Source of the DNA: Piscicola geometra
Taxonomy: Eukaryota; Annelida; Clitellata; Hirudinida; Piscicolidae
Reading direction: 5' to 3'
DNA length: 64,000 nt
Assembly (NCBI GenBank): GCA_943735955.1
Contig: OX030958.1
Span: 979,388 to 1,043,387, forward strand
The translations under genes were made by a program, and so were the position numbers. A model generated the notes under the pieces. It was not told the DNA's origin, did not search any database, and saw nothing but the letters and a program-made list of their open reading frames with translations. Every line of letters begins with the position of its first letter. The stretch's first letter is position 1. This document shows positions 23,702 to 52,231 of the stretch, piece after piece.

Positions 23702-24973
23702 TAGGGGGTAGTTGCACAAGATGGAAAGATTTTTAAACTTAGCCTCATAGCTCAATTGCATAACCAATAACTTAAATTAAAATTTATCCAGCCATTATAT
23801 TGCCTCTTTGTCTAACTGAATTTGAGGAAATAGCGCTATTGAAATTGATTTGATTGATTGATTGATTGACTGTATCAACTTTAACACAAGAAATGAAGAA
23901 AATAGAAATATGAGTTAATTAGCCTCAAACATGAACACAAAAATTACATTCTGAGCAACTAGGTTCCCAAGATAAAATGCTTAGTTGCTTAAGATGAAAT
24001 CATATTTTATGTCATAAAAATTGTAATTTAAACATTTTACTTATTATCAGACTATCTTATTCATCTAAAGAAATATTTTTTTTCGCTCACTCAATACTGA
24101 TAATTACAAAAATCTTTATTTATGCTGGAGCATGTAGTCGTTCAGTTCTTTCTCAAAAGCATCATCAAATGTCTTTTAGAAGCGCTCTAAATTTTTATAG
24201 GATTTTTAGAATTCTATTTTTGAAGTAAACTCTTTGGAATAACATAAGTTAAACTCATTTTACTTAAAGAAATTTCTTTGTTTCGCGCTTCACTTTTAGC
24301 TTCAACCATTGAAAGTCTATTGAAACTAATGAGACGAAAGTTTACATCTATTAAATTCTGAAATTTAGCAATGAATAGAAAATACTTGTGTCAAAGCTAA
24401 TGAATACAACAGTTTTTTTATACTTAATAAAAAAGTAGATTATTTTTTTGTATTAATTTTCAATAGTCTATTAAGAATATAAACTTTATATAGTCTATTA
24501 TATTGTATATAGTCTATATAGATGTATCCTCCCCCGAGATGGACGAATGCAAAGACAGATATATCAATGTCTATAATCTCTTCCTACGTTTCATCTTAAA
24601 CAACTAATCATGTTTCATCTTAGGCAACTATGACCGTGCAACACATCCATGGTTGCAACAGGATAAGCACTCGATTATTAATTATACAACTTGCACATAA
24701 TGAAACTTTAGTGCATCATCTAATTAATAATAATAAATATAAATTATACTCTTTCGGATGTGAGGAAAAACAACTTTTTAGCTATTCTTCTAGAAATCAG
24801 TTGTTTAAATATTATTATTGAACGAAGCAACTTTCAGTAACGAAACCAACACACAAATGTGCTTAGAAGAAGGTTGCATGAATAGAAAATCGAAGAATTT
24901 TTAATTTGTATAAATCGCATAGCTATCAATAAGCTCTTTCCATCTTATGAACATCTTCAGCAGCCTCCCCCTA
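23702..24973. mobile_element. 1.27-kb dispersed repeat, copy 2 with terminal repeats
   Basis: The left end reads TAGGGGGTAGTTGCACAAGA. The right end, read in reverse, is TAGGGGGAGGCTGCTGAAGA, so the ends form imperfect inverted repeats. The interior matches 7565-8815 at several landmarks. A GCGCTATTGAAATTGATT plus (GATT)n tail at 23835-23880 is a nested SINE/LINE tail. No clear target duplication was found, and nothing codes. Confidence 0.6.
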
Positions 24974-25212
24974 TATGATGTATTGAGTAACTCCGCTACC
25001 TAATGATGGTGCTACGCTTCTTGAAATTACACATTGTTGTCTAAACTATTTTTTCTTTAATAATTCCTATTTTTAGAATATTATTTTGTAAAAATATAGT
25101 TATAAAAAACAGGAATATAATATAAAAAGATTGTTAAAAGTTCACAAATTTCGCCCAAAGAGAAAATTCTTTAATCTTTTAGAACATTTAAATGCATGCA
25201 TGCGTGTTCAAT

Positions 25213-26454
25213 CTAGTCTGAAAGTTTTATGAAAGAGTCATTCTGATCATTCTCGAAGCAGTTTGAATTGGCGGTGGTGCAGTAGAGATCTTTGAGTTTG
25301 TGCTGGTTGAAGATGCAGTTGTTGCCGAAGGACTGGCTGATGCAGACGAGTTGCTTGAGGCTCTGGTACTCGCAGTGCAGTTGCGCCAGTTGTTCGTGGT
25401 CCTTGTTGCCTTCTTCGTCGCCATCGTGCCGCAGAGCCTGCCACATAGCCCCTGCCAAACCACTGATCTCTTCTATCTTCTGTAAGTTCTGTCATAGAAA
25501 TAAAAAAATGAATTTTATTCAAATTAAACTACATATTTCGATTGATTTACAAAGTGAAATAAACCTTTGCAATGTCTTTATCAGATTCGGAAGAAGAGTG
25601 ATTATATTGTGGTCTGGACTGGCTTGTGAGTTCCTTGTTGATCTGATGCCGGTACCTACTCATGATGAGTTCCATGCTTGCCTGGTGCTCCTCCAACAAA
25701 TCACGTAGCTCTTCATTCTCATTCTCAAGACTTGTGATCTGGTCATTCTTCTGAGAAATTTAATTTCATTATTTATTTATTTTATGATAAATATTGTTTT
25801 GCAAATTTTTATTGACAAAGTTTCATTATTCTAACAAAGAATCCATTTATTATTAATATTTTTTAGTAAAAATGCCTCTTGAAAAAAATATTTCCATAAA
25901 TATACATACATATATATACTAAAACTATAAAAAACAATAAAATCTTGTTATTTATAAAAATATATCATGAATTGAAGATAACAGGAAAGAGGGCTAGATC
26001 AAGGTTGTGTGTGTAAGGTTCTTTAAGTTGAGGGATTACAGTTGGTTGCTGAAACTGTAAAAATATTGATATATTGTTTTAAAAAATTAATGATAATAAT
26101 AACCGCATTTTTTAAAAGAATAATGATTGAAATTCTAAAGTGGGAGGAGTTTAATCATTAAACTTTCATGCTATGAATAAACTAAGGGATTACAAAGCAA
26201 TTTTACCTGCTAAGAATTATACATTATTTCCAACCTAAATTTATTAATTTCCGTATTTTTGAGTTCGTATACAATTTTATTTATAGAATAATATCGAAAA
26301 TTTAAATGATTCTCACCTTTTTTGCCTCTTCTATTTTATTATTAAGGGATTTAAATTGTGTAATAAGGTTTTCAGTAAGATTTTCATTATTTCTCTTTTT
26401 TCCTACCAGCAATTGCGCATCTTTAAGAACTTTTTCTAGTAAACCAGACATCAT
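25213..26454 (-). CDS. FGFR1OP2: SIKE/FGFR1OP2-family coiled-coil protein (complete)
   Basis: Four exons, all in phase 0: 26454-26317, 26054-25983, 25750-25565 and 25488-25213 (TAG stop). They give 223 aa, between human SIKE1 (207) and FGFR1OP2 (about 250). The first exon reads MMSGLLEKVLKDAQLLVGKK, like the SIKE N-terminus. The third carries the family hallmark ENEELRDLLEEHQASMELIM, then SRYRHQI. The fourth has GAMWQALRHD and a second coiled coil (LAQLHCEYQSLKQLVCISQS). Members of this family join STRIPAK (striatin-PP2A) complexes with SLMAP. I cannot tell whether it is the SIKE1 or FGFR1OP2 paralogue; one ancestral gene is likely. The second exon could start six bases later at a second AG. 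Confidence 0.87.
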
Positions 26455-27358
26455 TAGCAAGAGGTTTATCTAAGAGCTTTTCAATTGTTCAAAAGAACGA
26501 AGTGACTAGGTAGTGATAAGCCAGCTGTGTAGCGATGTGCGATATTTCCAAAAAATGTGATCATATATATATATAATCATATATTTATAATCTATATATT
26601 GGCCATGATATTTTTACATACGCATTGGAAAAAACTAGTATAGACCCAAAATTTAGGTTGTAGGTTAACTGCACACGAAAGAAAGCATACTGCATGGGTT
26701 ATAGGTAGCAACCGCCACGAAATTTTCACAATTTATTAATTTAAAAAAAAAATATTCCTATGATAGATTTTGAAGTGTAGATTTCAAATCAGTTTACATT
26801 TTCCAAATATCTCAAATGGTTCAAAAGTTATTCAACTTTTAAACTCGCGAAAAGTGAGCGATTGGCGAATTATTTTCAACGCTTAAGCCAAAAAAATACA
26901 TAAGAGTTTGACGGGACGACGTCGCGACGTTATTTCATTATAACTTTTTTGATAAGTGTCATTTAATGTTGAAACTTGACAAGATCATGTATTTATAAAT
27001 AAAAAAAATTAGTTTAAAAAAAAAAATTATTCATAATAAAATAAAAGATTTTAAACCGTTTATTTTCTACCAAAATAAATAAATCTTTAAAAGCACATAA
27101 ACTTTATGTTGGAATAGAAAACGAAATTCTACTTATTAAAAAAATTTTTTTATTAACAATAAAAAGCGAAAATGAATCAAATTAAAAGAATTATGGGTAT
27201 TTCAATAAAACAACTAAATTTTTATGAACAATAAAAAGTGAGAATGAACAATATTTAATGAATGATAATTATTTAAATAAATCTAAATTTGTATTAACAA
27301 TAAAAAGCGAGAGTTCTTCAATTATTGTCTTTTTGAAATTTAGAGTTTTCAATTCTTT
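26455..27358. other. upstream region of the SIKE-family gene; one short repeat
   Basis: At about 26650-26720 the phrase GGTTGTAGGTTAACTGCAC recurs from 28560-28578, so a small dispersed repeat is present. Phrases like ACAATAAAAAGCGA recur at 27155, 27220 and 27300. No promoter motif could be picked with confidence. Confidence 0.4.
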
Positions 27359-27763
27359 CTAGAATGTCTTTTTGGATTGAACAGTTAATGGTATTGTTTT
27401 TGAACAATTTCCAACTAAAAATGTTTTCAAAGACACTTTTGGCACATTTATTTTTGAAGGTCGAGGAAGAAATTTTAAATTCATGAAGGATCCTAGTTTT
27501 TTCTTTTTTGTTAGATTTATTTTCTTTTTAGCAACAATAACCACCTTTGAGTATAAAACCAATGGGTTTGTATTGATGAAGTTGCCATTAAGGCATCCCA
27601 AAACTTCAGCTAAACTAAGACAATATATATGTTCCTTTTTAAAAAAGTTTTTTAACTCTAGAACTAGGCCATTGCTTATAAAAACAACTTTTTTCAAACT
27701 TTTATTTTTTATATCAATACATGTGAAGCCAAGCTTCTGACAGATTGGGCTAGGAAATTCCAT
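27359..27763 (-). CDS. hypothetical 134-aa open frame
   Basis: An intact ATG-to-stop frame starts MEFPSPICQKLGFTCIDIKN. It is Lys- and Leu-rich with scattered Cys and a lysine run (KKINLTKKKK). It stands in a quiet AT-rich stretch without tandem repeats, and I recognise no domain. It could be a small single-exon gene, a degenerate mobile-element frame, or chance. Confidence 0.3.
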   Translation of the reverse strand: MEFPSPICQKLGFTCIDIKNKSLKKVVFISNGLVLELKNFFKKEHIYCLSLAEVLGCLNGNFINTNPLVLYSKVVIVAKKKINLTKKKKLGSFMNLKFLPRPSKINVPKVSLKTFLVGNCSKTIPLTVQSKKTF

Positions 27764-28555
27764 TTGAAGACAACTGTATTTTAAAGTTTAAAAAATTATC
27801 ATTTGTAAAGTTGTTACGCTCAAATGGCTTAATTTATTATTATGGACTCTAAGCTATGAATATCATAAGAACCAATAAAATGAATGTAAATAAATCAAAC
27901 TTAAAAAAATAATCCAACCAAGAATAACTATGAATTTTTAAATAATATAGAAATTTAGCATTTAAACGGCGATTACTAGTCAACAGACGATATAAAAGCA
28001 AAAACTTAATTTTGATGCGCTTTACATTTAATAAAATGCTATACGTATGATTTGTATTTTTAAAATCACAAATGGAGGAGCACTTTTATTCAATGAAGTT
28101 GATATCATTTAAAAGATTAGGAAATGTTCTTTCAGAATGTATTTGTAGATTTCAATTATATTTTTAAAAGTAGTTTAAATTCAAAGTGAAAAATTGAAAG
28201 CCTATTTTCTCGTTTAATTATTAAGAAAAAATTTTCTAGCTTTCGGTTTAAAGTAGGAAATTCAAATACAATTTTAATGATGTATCATTCATTCATATAC
28301 ATTATATTTTGATTTGCGGATTTGAAAAATGAAAAAGTAGGTGTCGATTCAAAAAGTCCAGATGACACAGCGTAAAGTCGATATTCAGTTTTAAATATTG
28401 GTTTTTTAAGCTTAGTTAATAAAATTTTACTTTTTATTTAATTTGTTAAATGAAAAAATGGTTAAACTTTCATTTAAATACAATTTGAATTTTATTTAAA
28501 AGCTAGAACCTTTAATAAAAGCAATTTATTGTGCTGATTGCACATATTAACGAAA
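27764..28555. other. AT-rich intergenic sequence, no feature seen
   Basis: No open frame or repeat family was recognised. Confidence 0.45.
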
Positions 28556-28596
28556 TTCGGTTGTAGGTTAACTGCACCCGCGCTGCATGTGTTAAA

Positions 28597-28744
28597 TGCA
28601 CCTTTGTTTTTGCGCGTTTCTTCTTAAAATGCGAATTTTCTGAAAACCCTAACTCTAACCCTAACCCTAATCCTAACCCTAACCTTAACCCTAAATTAAC
28701 GTTTTTTCTGTAAAAAAGAAGAAACGCGTAAAAACAAAGGTGCA
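28597..28744. mobile_element. foldback unit holding telomere-type repeats
   Basis: Two 29-base arms (28597-28625 and 28716-28744) are inverted copies with one mismatch; the outer part reads TGCACCTTTGTTTTT. Between them lie about eight units of CCCTAA with single-base variants (28652-28695), which is TTAGGG on the minus strand. The whole is 148 bp and could fold as a hairpin. No target duplication could be assigned. Confidence 0.75.
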
Positions 28745-29129
28745 TTGAATGGATGGATGTATAACTGGTGGTGTGATGTGTTTATGACTATTGTGGACTA
28801 CGAGTTCGAATGATTTTTGAGGTCTCATTTAAATGCAAACCTTTCTAAAGGATCAATCCTAGATAAACTAACACGTTCTTTAGTTGAATTCAACGGGAAA
28901 AATGCAAATTCATATGAAAAGTTCACTATTTAAAAAGAATGAGGATATTAAAAAAAAAGAAATTTAAATATTTCATCAATAACTACATTAAACTAAGGAA
29001 TCAACTTCTACTGCTTCAATGAAACGCTAATGATTTTATGTAAAATAGGATGAAATAGTATATTAGAAAGTCGATTTTAGCTAAGAAGGTTGAGAGTTGC
29101 GGCTTTTCTAAAGTAATTCAAACGTTGCC

Positions 29130-29581
29130 ATGAAGAGTTTTCTCGCATTTGCTCTTCTCCTGGCCTTGGTGCAGTGTGAACCAAATGGAACGACAACAGA
29201 GAAAGAAAATATAGCAATCCGTAAGCCACTCCTTTACACCTTAATTTTCACTGCATGATGATTTCATAAGATCAAAAAACAAACATTCAAAATTCATTTG
29301 GCATACTGACTACGTTCTACATCCCGTGTTTCAAAACCATTCTTCCAGATTTTGAGATAACGGCTTCACAGCATTCACTAGGTGGTGCCAGTGATCCTGA
29401 TGTGAAAGATCCTGAAGCTTGTATGGAATACTGCAAAAAGAGAGGCTGTGAAGAGTGCTGGGCGGTTGACTGGGACCCGGCGCAGTCCTACTACAAGTGT
29501 TTCCTTCATGCAAAACCAAGAGAAAGACATTCACATCCAAATGCCACCCAATATGTGCAAAATTGCAACTTCGGAGGCTAA
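29130..29581 (+). CDS. small secreted PAN/Apple-like protein
   Basis: Two exons, 29130-29220 and 29349-29581, are joined in phase 1 to give 107 aa. Residues 1-16 form a signal peptide (MKSFLAFALLLALVQC, with Cys at the end). The mature part has the spacing CMEYCKKRGCEECWAVDW, then YYKCFL and QNCNF. That looks like a PAN/Apple module: paired Cys, an aromatic WAVDW strand, then a late Cys pair. Two N-glycosylation sites (NGT, NAT) are present. AATAAA at 29660-29665 lies 78 bases after the stop, so the gene looks complete. The biological role cannot be deduced. Confidence 0.75.
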
Positions 29582-29829
29582 CAGCTGTTCAATGACCGTC
29601 AGAAACAACTCATTTGAGTTTACAAATCATTTTCTCTAATATTCCTATTTGATTTCTCTAATAAATGATTTAAAAGCATGAAAAGTTTGTTGAAACACTT
29701 TGTAAACTGAAAATTCACAAACGAATTTGTATAAACAATTCTACACGCTGCCTGTTACATATGAATACAGCGTATAGTGAGCATTTAGTATCTCTGATAG
29801 GTTATCCTGGCATATCATCACCATCATGC

Positions 29830-30020
29830 CCGTGACTGAGTTAGTCGTTGGGGAATCAAAGAAGAGGACGCAGCTCTCCTCCGTCATTCAGTTCTGTTGT
29901 TAGCAGCGTTGAGAAGACTGCTCAAGGGAAGAGACGTCCACTCTTTCACATTGTCCATCCAGCTCTTTTTCTGACGGCCTCGACGACGACTTCCTTGTAG
30001 CGTGCCCTGTTGCACCGTCA
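29830..30020 (-). pseudogene. LINE ORF2 extreme C-terminal fragment
   Basis: The minus strand encodes QGTLQGSRRRGRQKKSWMDN, then VKEWTSLPLSSLLNAANNRT, a stop, and SLIPQRLTQSR. This is the usual tail of many LINE reverse transcriptases (G.R.RGRQRK.W.DNIKEW, then SP.RP..SR). It is a different fragment from the LINE at 20.3-23.6 kb. Confidence 0.7.
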
Positions 30021-30071
30021 TGGACAATAAACCCTAATAATCCAACCTCACAATGATCATCATTGTCTTTA

Positions 30072-30172
30072 CCAATACAGCATAATCATCACCACAGTAC
30101 CAACATTCCAACTACATCATAATCATCACCACAGTACCAACATTCCAACTACATCATAATCATCACCACGTC
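30072..30172. repeat. short tandem repeat, 43-44-bp class unit
   Basis: The phrase CACCACAGTACCAACATTCC with its flanks, including AACTACATCATAATCAT, is repeated about two and a half times. No coding signal. Confidence 0.6.
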
Positions 30173-30556
30173 ATCTTCATAACCACAAAAGATCATCATC
30201 ATTTTTCTTGATCTTCTTGCCACTGGAGTTGAGGCCGTGACAAGAGGCGAAGGAGAAGTCCTTGCCGATCATCAGCTATCGACCAATGTAGACTTGATGA
30301 AGTGACGGAGTTTGAAACGATTCAGCGTTTAATAATAAAAACAATAATAAACAAGCAATAAGAGTAATAGTCAAAATAGAAATCAAATCGGATGGACGAT
30401 GGCGTGGTGTGGAGTATTGTACGAACAGCACCTGAATGTCCTCCAGCATTTCGCTATTCACTGCAACTATTCACTGCAACTACTAGAAGACGTTATCCGG
30501 CATTGAGAAGAGTGTGATTCTAATTGGAAATATCGAAGTAGAATTATAATTAGTGA

Positions 30557-31050
30557 TTGGATCATGGTGGATGCTGATAATGATTGTTGATGTGGTGGGT
30601 GCTGATAATGATTGTTGATGTGGTGGGTCATGATAATGATTGTTGATGTGGTGGGTGCTGATAATGATTGTTGATGTGGTGGGTCATGATAATGATTGTT
30701 GATGTGGTGGGTGCTGATAATGATTGTTGATGTGGTGGGTCATGATAATGATTGTTGATGTGGTGGGTGCTGATAATGATTGTTGATGTGGTGGGTCATG
30801 ATAATGATTGTTGATGTGGTGGGTGCTGATAATGATTGTTGATGGGGTGGGTGCTGATAATGATTGTTGATGTGGTGGGTCATGATAATGATTGTTGATG
30901 TGGTGGGTGCTGATAATGATTGTTGATGTGGTGGGTCATGATAATGATTGTTGATGTGGTGGGTGCTGATAATGATTGTTGATGTGGTGGGTCATGATAA
31001 TGATTGTTGATGTGGTGGGTGCTGATAATGATTGTTGATGGGGTGGATGC
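30557..31050 (+). repeat. 28-bp minisatellite with alternating variants
   Basis: About 17 units of 28 bases contain TGATAATGATTGTTGATG and TGGTGGGT. Units ending GC alternate with units ending CA over most of the array, so a 56-bp higher-order period is visible. Two units carry GATGGGG instead of GATGTGG. Confidence 0.88.
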
Positions 31051-31138
31051 ACGAAGGAAGGGTAGACTTGATGGTGGTGTGCGAAAGCAACAGACAGAAG
31101 CAACTCATGCGTTGGAAGCGAACGAGGAAAGCATAGCC

Positions 31139-31240
31139 AATGATGTTGATGATGGTGATGATGTTGATGATTATGATGATGATGGTGATGAGGATGATGG
31201 TGGTGGTGATGGTGATGATAATGATGATGGTGATGAATCA
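31139..31240 (+). repeat. (GATGAT)-rich low-complexity stretch
   Basis: GATGTTGATGATGGTGATGA-type trinucleotide repeats lie just beyond the 28-bp array. Confidence 0.75.
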
Positions 31241-31244
31241 TAGA

Positions 31245-32080
<836 letters not shown>

Positions 32081-32334
32081 TCTACGCGCACAAGACGCGA
32101 TGAATATTCAAATGATGACACGGGTAGCACATGCAAGCTCAGGAAATACTCTCCTCCACCCTGCCATCCTTTCATGCAGCTACTACTACACACTACTACA
32201 CACTACAATACATCCTTCAACAACATCCTTTAACAACACACCATACAACAGCACACAACAACACACCATACAACAACACACACAAAATTCAGACCCCATC
32301 TTTTATCTCTCCTTTCAAACGATTAGACTCACCC

Positions 32335-32541
32335 CTCCCTTTAATAAGCCCTCCCCCTCTTCACTTAGCCCTTCCCCTCCCCTACTTAGTCCCTCCCCTC
32401 CCCTACTTAGCCCCTCCCCCTCCTACTTAGCCCCTCCCCCCCTACTTAGCCCCTCCCCCCTACTTAGCCCCCCCCCCCCCCTACTTAGTCCCCCCCCCCC
32501 CTACTTAGCCCCTCCCCCTCCCCTACTTAGCCCCTCCTCCC

Positions 32542-32571
<30 letters not shown>
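32335..32571 (-). repeat. 17-bp class minisatellite at the abLIM stop codon and 3' UTR
   Basis: About 12 units of roughly 16-18 bases read CCCCTCCCCTACTTAG on +. On the minus strand each unit carries CTAAGTAGGGG. The abLIM stop codon TAG (32542-32544) is part of the first complete unit, so the array forms the end of the coding region and the start of the 3' UTR. Confidence 0.85.
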
Positions 32572-48266
<15,695 letters not shown>

Positions 48267-48918
48267 CTGAATCATTATTTGAATATTGTTATTGATATAA
48301 GTATCTTTTAAGGTCTCTATCTATTCCTTCTTAATGTCTGATTTTTAAATTAATTATTTACGCAAAAAGTAATCTTTTTTCCCCATCAGTTAAGAGAGTA
48401 TTCTTGACATCATGTAAAATCCGCTTTATTTTATAGCATTATTCAATCATTATTATTGGCACTTGACTTCAAATGACTAGATTAGATTAATAAAAATGGA
48501 GAAAGGTTAAGAATTAAATCTGATACAATTTTTAATGGATGCGATAAAAATAATATTTTTTACAAATATATCTATCATACAAAAGTATGATCTTACCCAT
48601 TTAAATTCTATCGAAATATTCTTGGACTCTAATTACCCGACAGGTCTTCATCCAAAAATACTTAGCTCCACCCTGTCTGTTTTCCATCATTAAATATCTT
48701 TTTTATTAATAAAAGATTTAACGAATTTTATATTTAAATTCATGAAAATTGAAAATATTATATATTTTTTAATGTTTTTATTATTATTTTTAAGTCTGAG
48801 CTTTTTCTAACATTAGACAAACCATTTTGTCTGATTCGTGGCTCTACTTCGTAAGCTGGAAATCTAGTCCGCACTTTTTGAATTTTTATTTCTTGGAATA
48901 AGCCATTATTTTTTAGCA
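48267..48918. other. interval between abLIM LIM1 exon and YIF1 start
   Basis: AT-rich sequence. The head-to-head layout implies promoters here or nearby, and abLIM needs at least one more 5' exon ending in phase 1. I could not identify that exon or any promoter element. Confidence 0.4.
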
Positions 48919-51900
48919 ATGGACAAAAGTAGGTTTTATTTAAAAATAATATGTTTTTATAAAAAAGGAATTAACGGATGTACAATTTTGGAATCAAAAC
49001 ATATTTATTAAGTTTATAATATTTATAATATAAATCTAATATTATTTTCAAATCTATTGAGATACATTTTATTATATATTTTTATATTCTGGCTCATAAT
49101 TCTCAAGAAAATAGAAGAAACAGAGGGAAGCAGTCTGCAAGTAACACTCAACTGTTTGAAGACACTTCTTTCAACCAGAATCCTTATGGACACTCTCCCA
49201 CCGGTGGTAAGAAGTTTTTAATTAAGTAGATAGAATTGATATAATAGTTGTTTCAAGAGGATTAATATTTGAAGAAGCACAAACATTTATCTGCAGGTTA
49301 CGACTACAGCAGTCAGCAGCAGAGCTATTATAGTGAGTTCTTTAAACATACATCAACCATTGCATTACATACTGAAGTACAACTAAACCACAGACCCTCA
49401 GCAGGAACAACAACAGAACGCCTTCTTCGGCAACAACATGCCACCACAACAACAACCTCAACATGCATCTCCATTGTACAACAACCCGCCTCGAATCTTC
49501 AATGACCCGATGGCGCACATGGCGATGCAGTACGGACAGGGTCTCGCCACCCATGGCAGCGACCTCATCAACCAGAATGTTCGCTTCTTCGACTACCCAG
49601 ACAATATTAATAATATGCTATAATAATTCATTTTTAGATACTTTGCTAAAAATAAGCTATTAAAAACCAGCTTCTTTTAACTCAGCATTTTTATTCAAGC
49701 ATCACTGCACTCCATCATCATCATCATCACTTCTCATTCCACTTCCCACCACGCCAAACATACAAACGCACACACCAGTTGGAGAAGTACGTCTCGCGCA
49801 GCAACATCAAGTACTACTTCGCAGTGGACACCGCCTACGTCGCCAAGAAGATCGGCCTCCTCCTCTTCCCCTTCCTCCACAAGGTGGTCGAAGAGAGGCG
49901 TGTATGTATGACGTCAAAATGCTCTTGCGCTTAAACACACACACACACATGTGAACATCCACACGCACACATACACACTAGAGGTCGGACTGGGTACCTG
50001 CGGGAACGGGAATGAAAATTAATTTCGAGAAGAGAAAAGTCGGAAACCGGAAATAGGTTTTCGGGACGGGAACGGGAATCAACATTCAAATCGGGAACGG
50101 GAATCAACTTTATACCGGGAACGGTAATATAAGTTATTGGAATTGGATTCTTTAACAATCATATTTCAGCAAACTTTTAAGTATGGAAATCTCTATTTCA
50201 TTGATACTCCGTACTTAAAATAAGTTTTTAATGCAATAGAAATGTATAACGAAGCCACCATTGCGTTGTCAATGTCAAAATCTCCAACATTACATTTGAA
50301 GTTGTTATGGCGAGTCAAAATATTAGGGAGATTAGAACAACTGGGTGATGATGAAAACTTGTCAGATGAAATCAAACTGGTCAGTTATATTATTTTAATT
50401 TTATAAATTCATACTTTGAATTTGAATGATTAATTTCCAGTTGATTGCTCAGTTGATTATTTCGACAAAAAAAGAAGCCCATTGATCTTATTCGTATGAC
50501 AGCATGTCTGTTGCATCCCCAGTATAAAAGAATAATATTAAAAGAGTCTGGGAAAGAAAAGAAATAAATACCAAAACTTTCATTAGAGAAAATTTTATTC
50601 CATTTTGTACAGCCTGCAGTGCCGTGGAGAAATAAAACAAATGATGGTTATTTAGACCTATTATGTTTGTTATTATAACGTAAATATTATAAAACAATTT
50701 TTATACTCTCAAATTATACGAAAAATTTTGTTTGTGCAGTTGTGAAGAATAATAATGTTGTCAAAAAACATATTTCTAAAATTACAGAGGGATTAATAAT
50801 TTATTGAAGTAAAATGAGCAATTTTCCAATACTACAAGAAGTAGCCAACATTTTGTTTAGTATACCTACAAGTTCTATGAGCGGAATTTTTCAACATGTG
50901 GTCGTTTAACTTCAGACCCAAGATCATCTAATTTGAAAGCTGAAACTCTTAACGGTTTAACCCGTGTTAAAAGCAATAAAAACTTGATTGAATTACTCAA
51001 AAACAATGACTAACTTCAATACTTTCATTTCAATAAATCCTTGAAATTTAAATCGTTTTTTTTAATTTTTATTAAAAGAAATATTTTCTGACTTTCAAAT
51101 AATAAATTGTAAAAAATGTTAGGACTAGCAAGTTTGGGACCAGTGAAAACGGCAGGAAATTTTTTTTAAATTTGCGAATGGGTTGGGACCGGGTCAAAAA
51201 GTTTCGGGAACGGGAAGGACCGGGTCAAAAAGTTTCGGGAACGGGAAGGACCGGGTCAAAAAGTTTCGGAACGGGAAGGACCGGGTCAAAAAGTTTCGGG
51301 AACGGGAAGGACCGGGTCAAAAAGTTTCGGGAACGGGAAGGACCGGGTCAAAAAGTTTCGGGAACGGGAAGGAGCGGGTCAAAAAGTTTCGGGAACGGGA
51401 AGGAGCGGGAATCGAGTTGCGGGAAGAGGACAGGAATCAAAATTCTGATGTCCCATCGGGAACGGGACGGGACTGGGATTGAAAAATCGTCCATGTCCGA
51501 CCTCTAACACACACACACCTAATGTCATAATCCATCCTTAAAGCATCTTTTCTTGTCAACCATAGTCTCCCTCCATGATGATGATGATAATGATGATTTC
51601 ATTCTGCATTGAGACATATAAGTGCACAGCACGTCCCCCTTCCAGAACTGGTCGATGACTCACACCCAGGAGGAGCCTGTAGCGCCTCGCTTCGACATCA
51701 ACGCCAAAGACCTCTACATCCCTGGTGAGGTTGCCATGGTGATGACGTCATGATTATGATTATGATAATGCTGATTTAATTATATTAATTTATATAGCTC
51801 TTAATTATATTTAAGTGAATTTAGAAACAGAAACTCTCGAAGGAGACGTCTTGTTAGTTTGTTGTGCACTCTTCATGCATGTTGTATGCTTCTTCTTTCA

Positions 51901-52200
51901 CACGTGCAGTGATGGCCTTTGTGACGTACACCCTGCTGGCTGGTCTGCTGCTCGGAATGCAGGAACGGTTGGTTCCATCACTCCAGCGTCCCACCACTCT
52001 ATCCCAAATCTACATCATCCCGCCATCCATCCCAAAGCATCCAGTTACTTAATTATTCATTCCACCAGCCTATGCCTTCTTTCATCCATTTATCTATTCC
52101 ACCTTCCATCCTTTCATCCATCCCACCTCTCACCCTACCTTCCATTTTCCACGCTTTTGTTCTCTTCGTAAAGGACGCTATACAAATCACTAGTAATTGA

Positions 52201-52231
<31 letters not shown>

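Noticed and set aside
28651..28695. Chromosome end
   Set aside because: Only about eight telomere-type units, enclosed by inverted arms and followed by ordinary genes on both sides.
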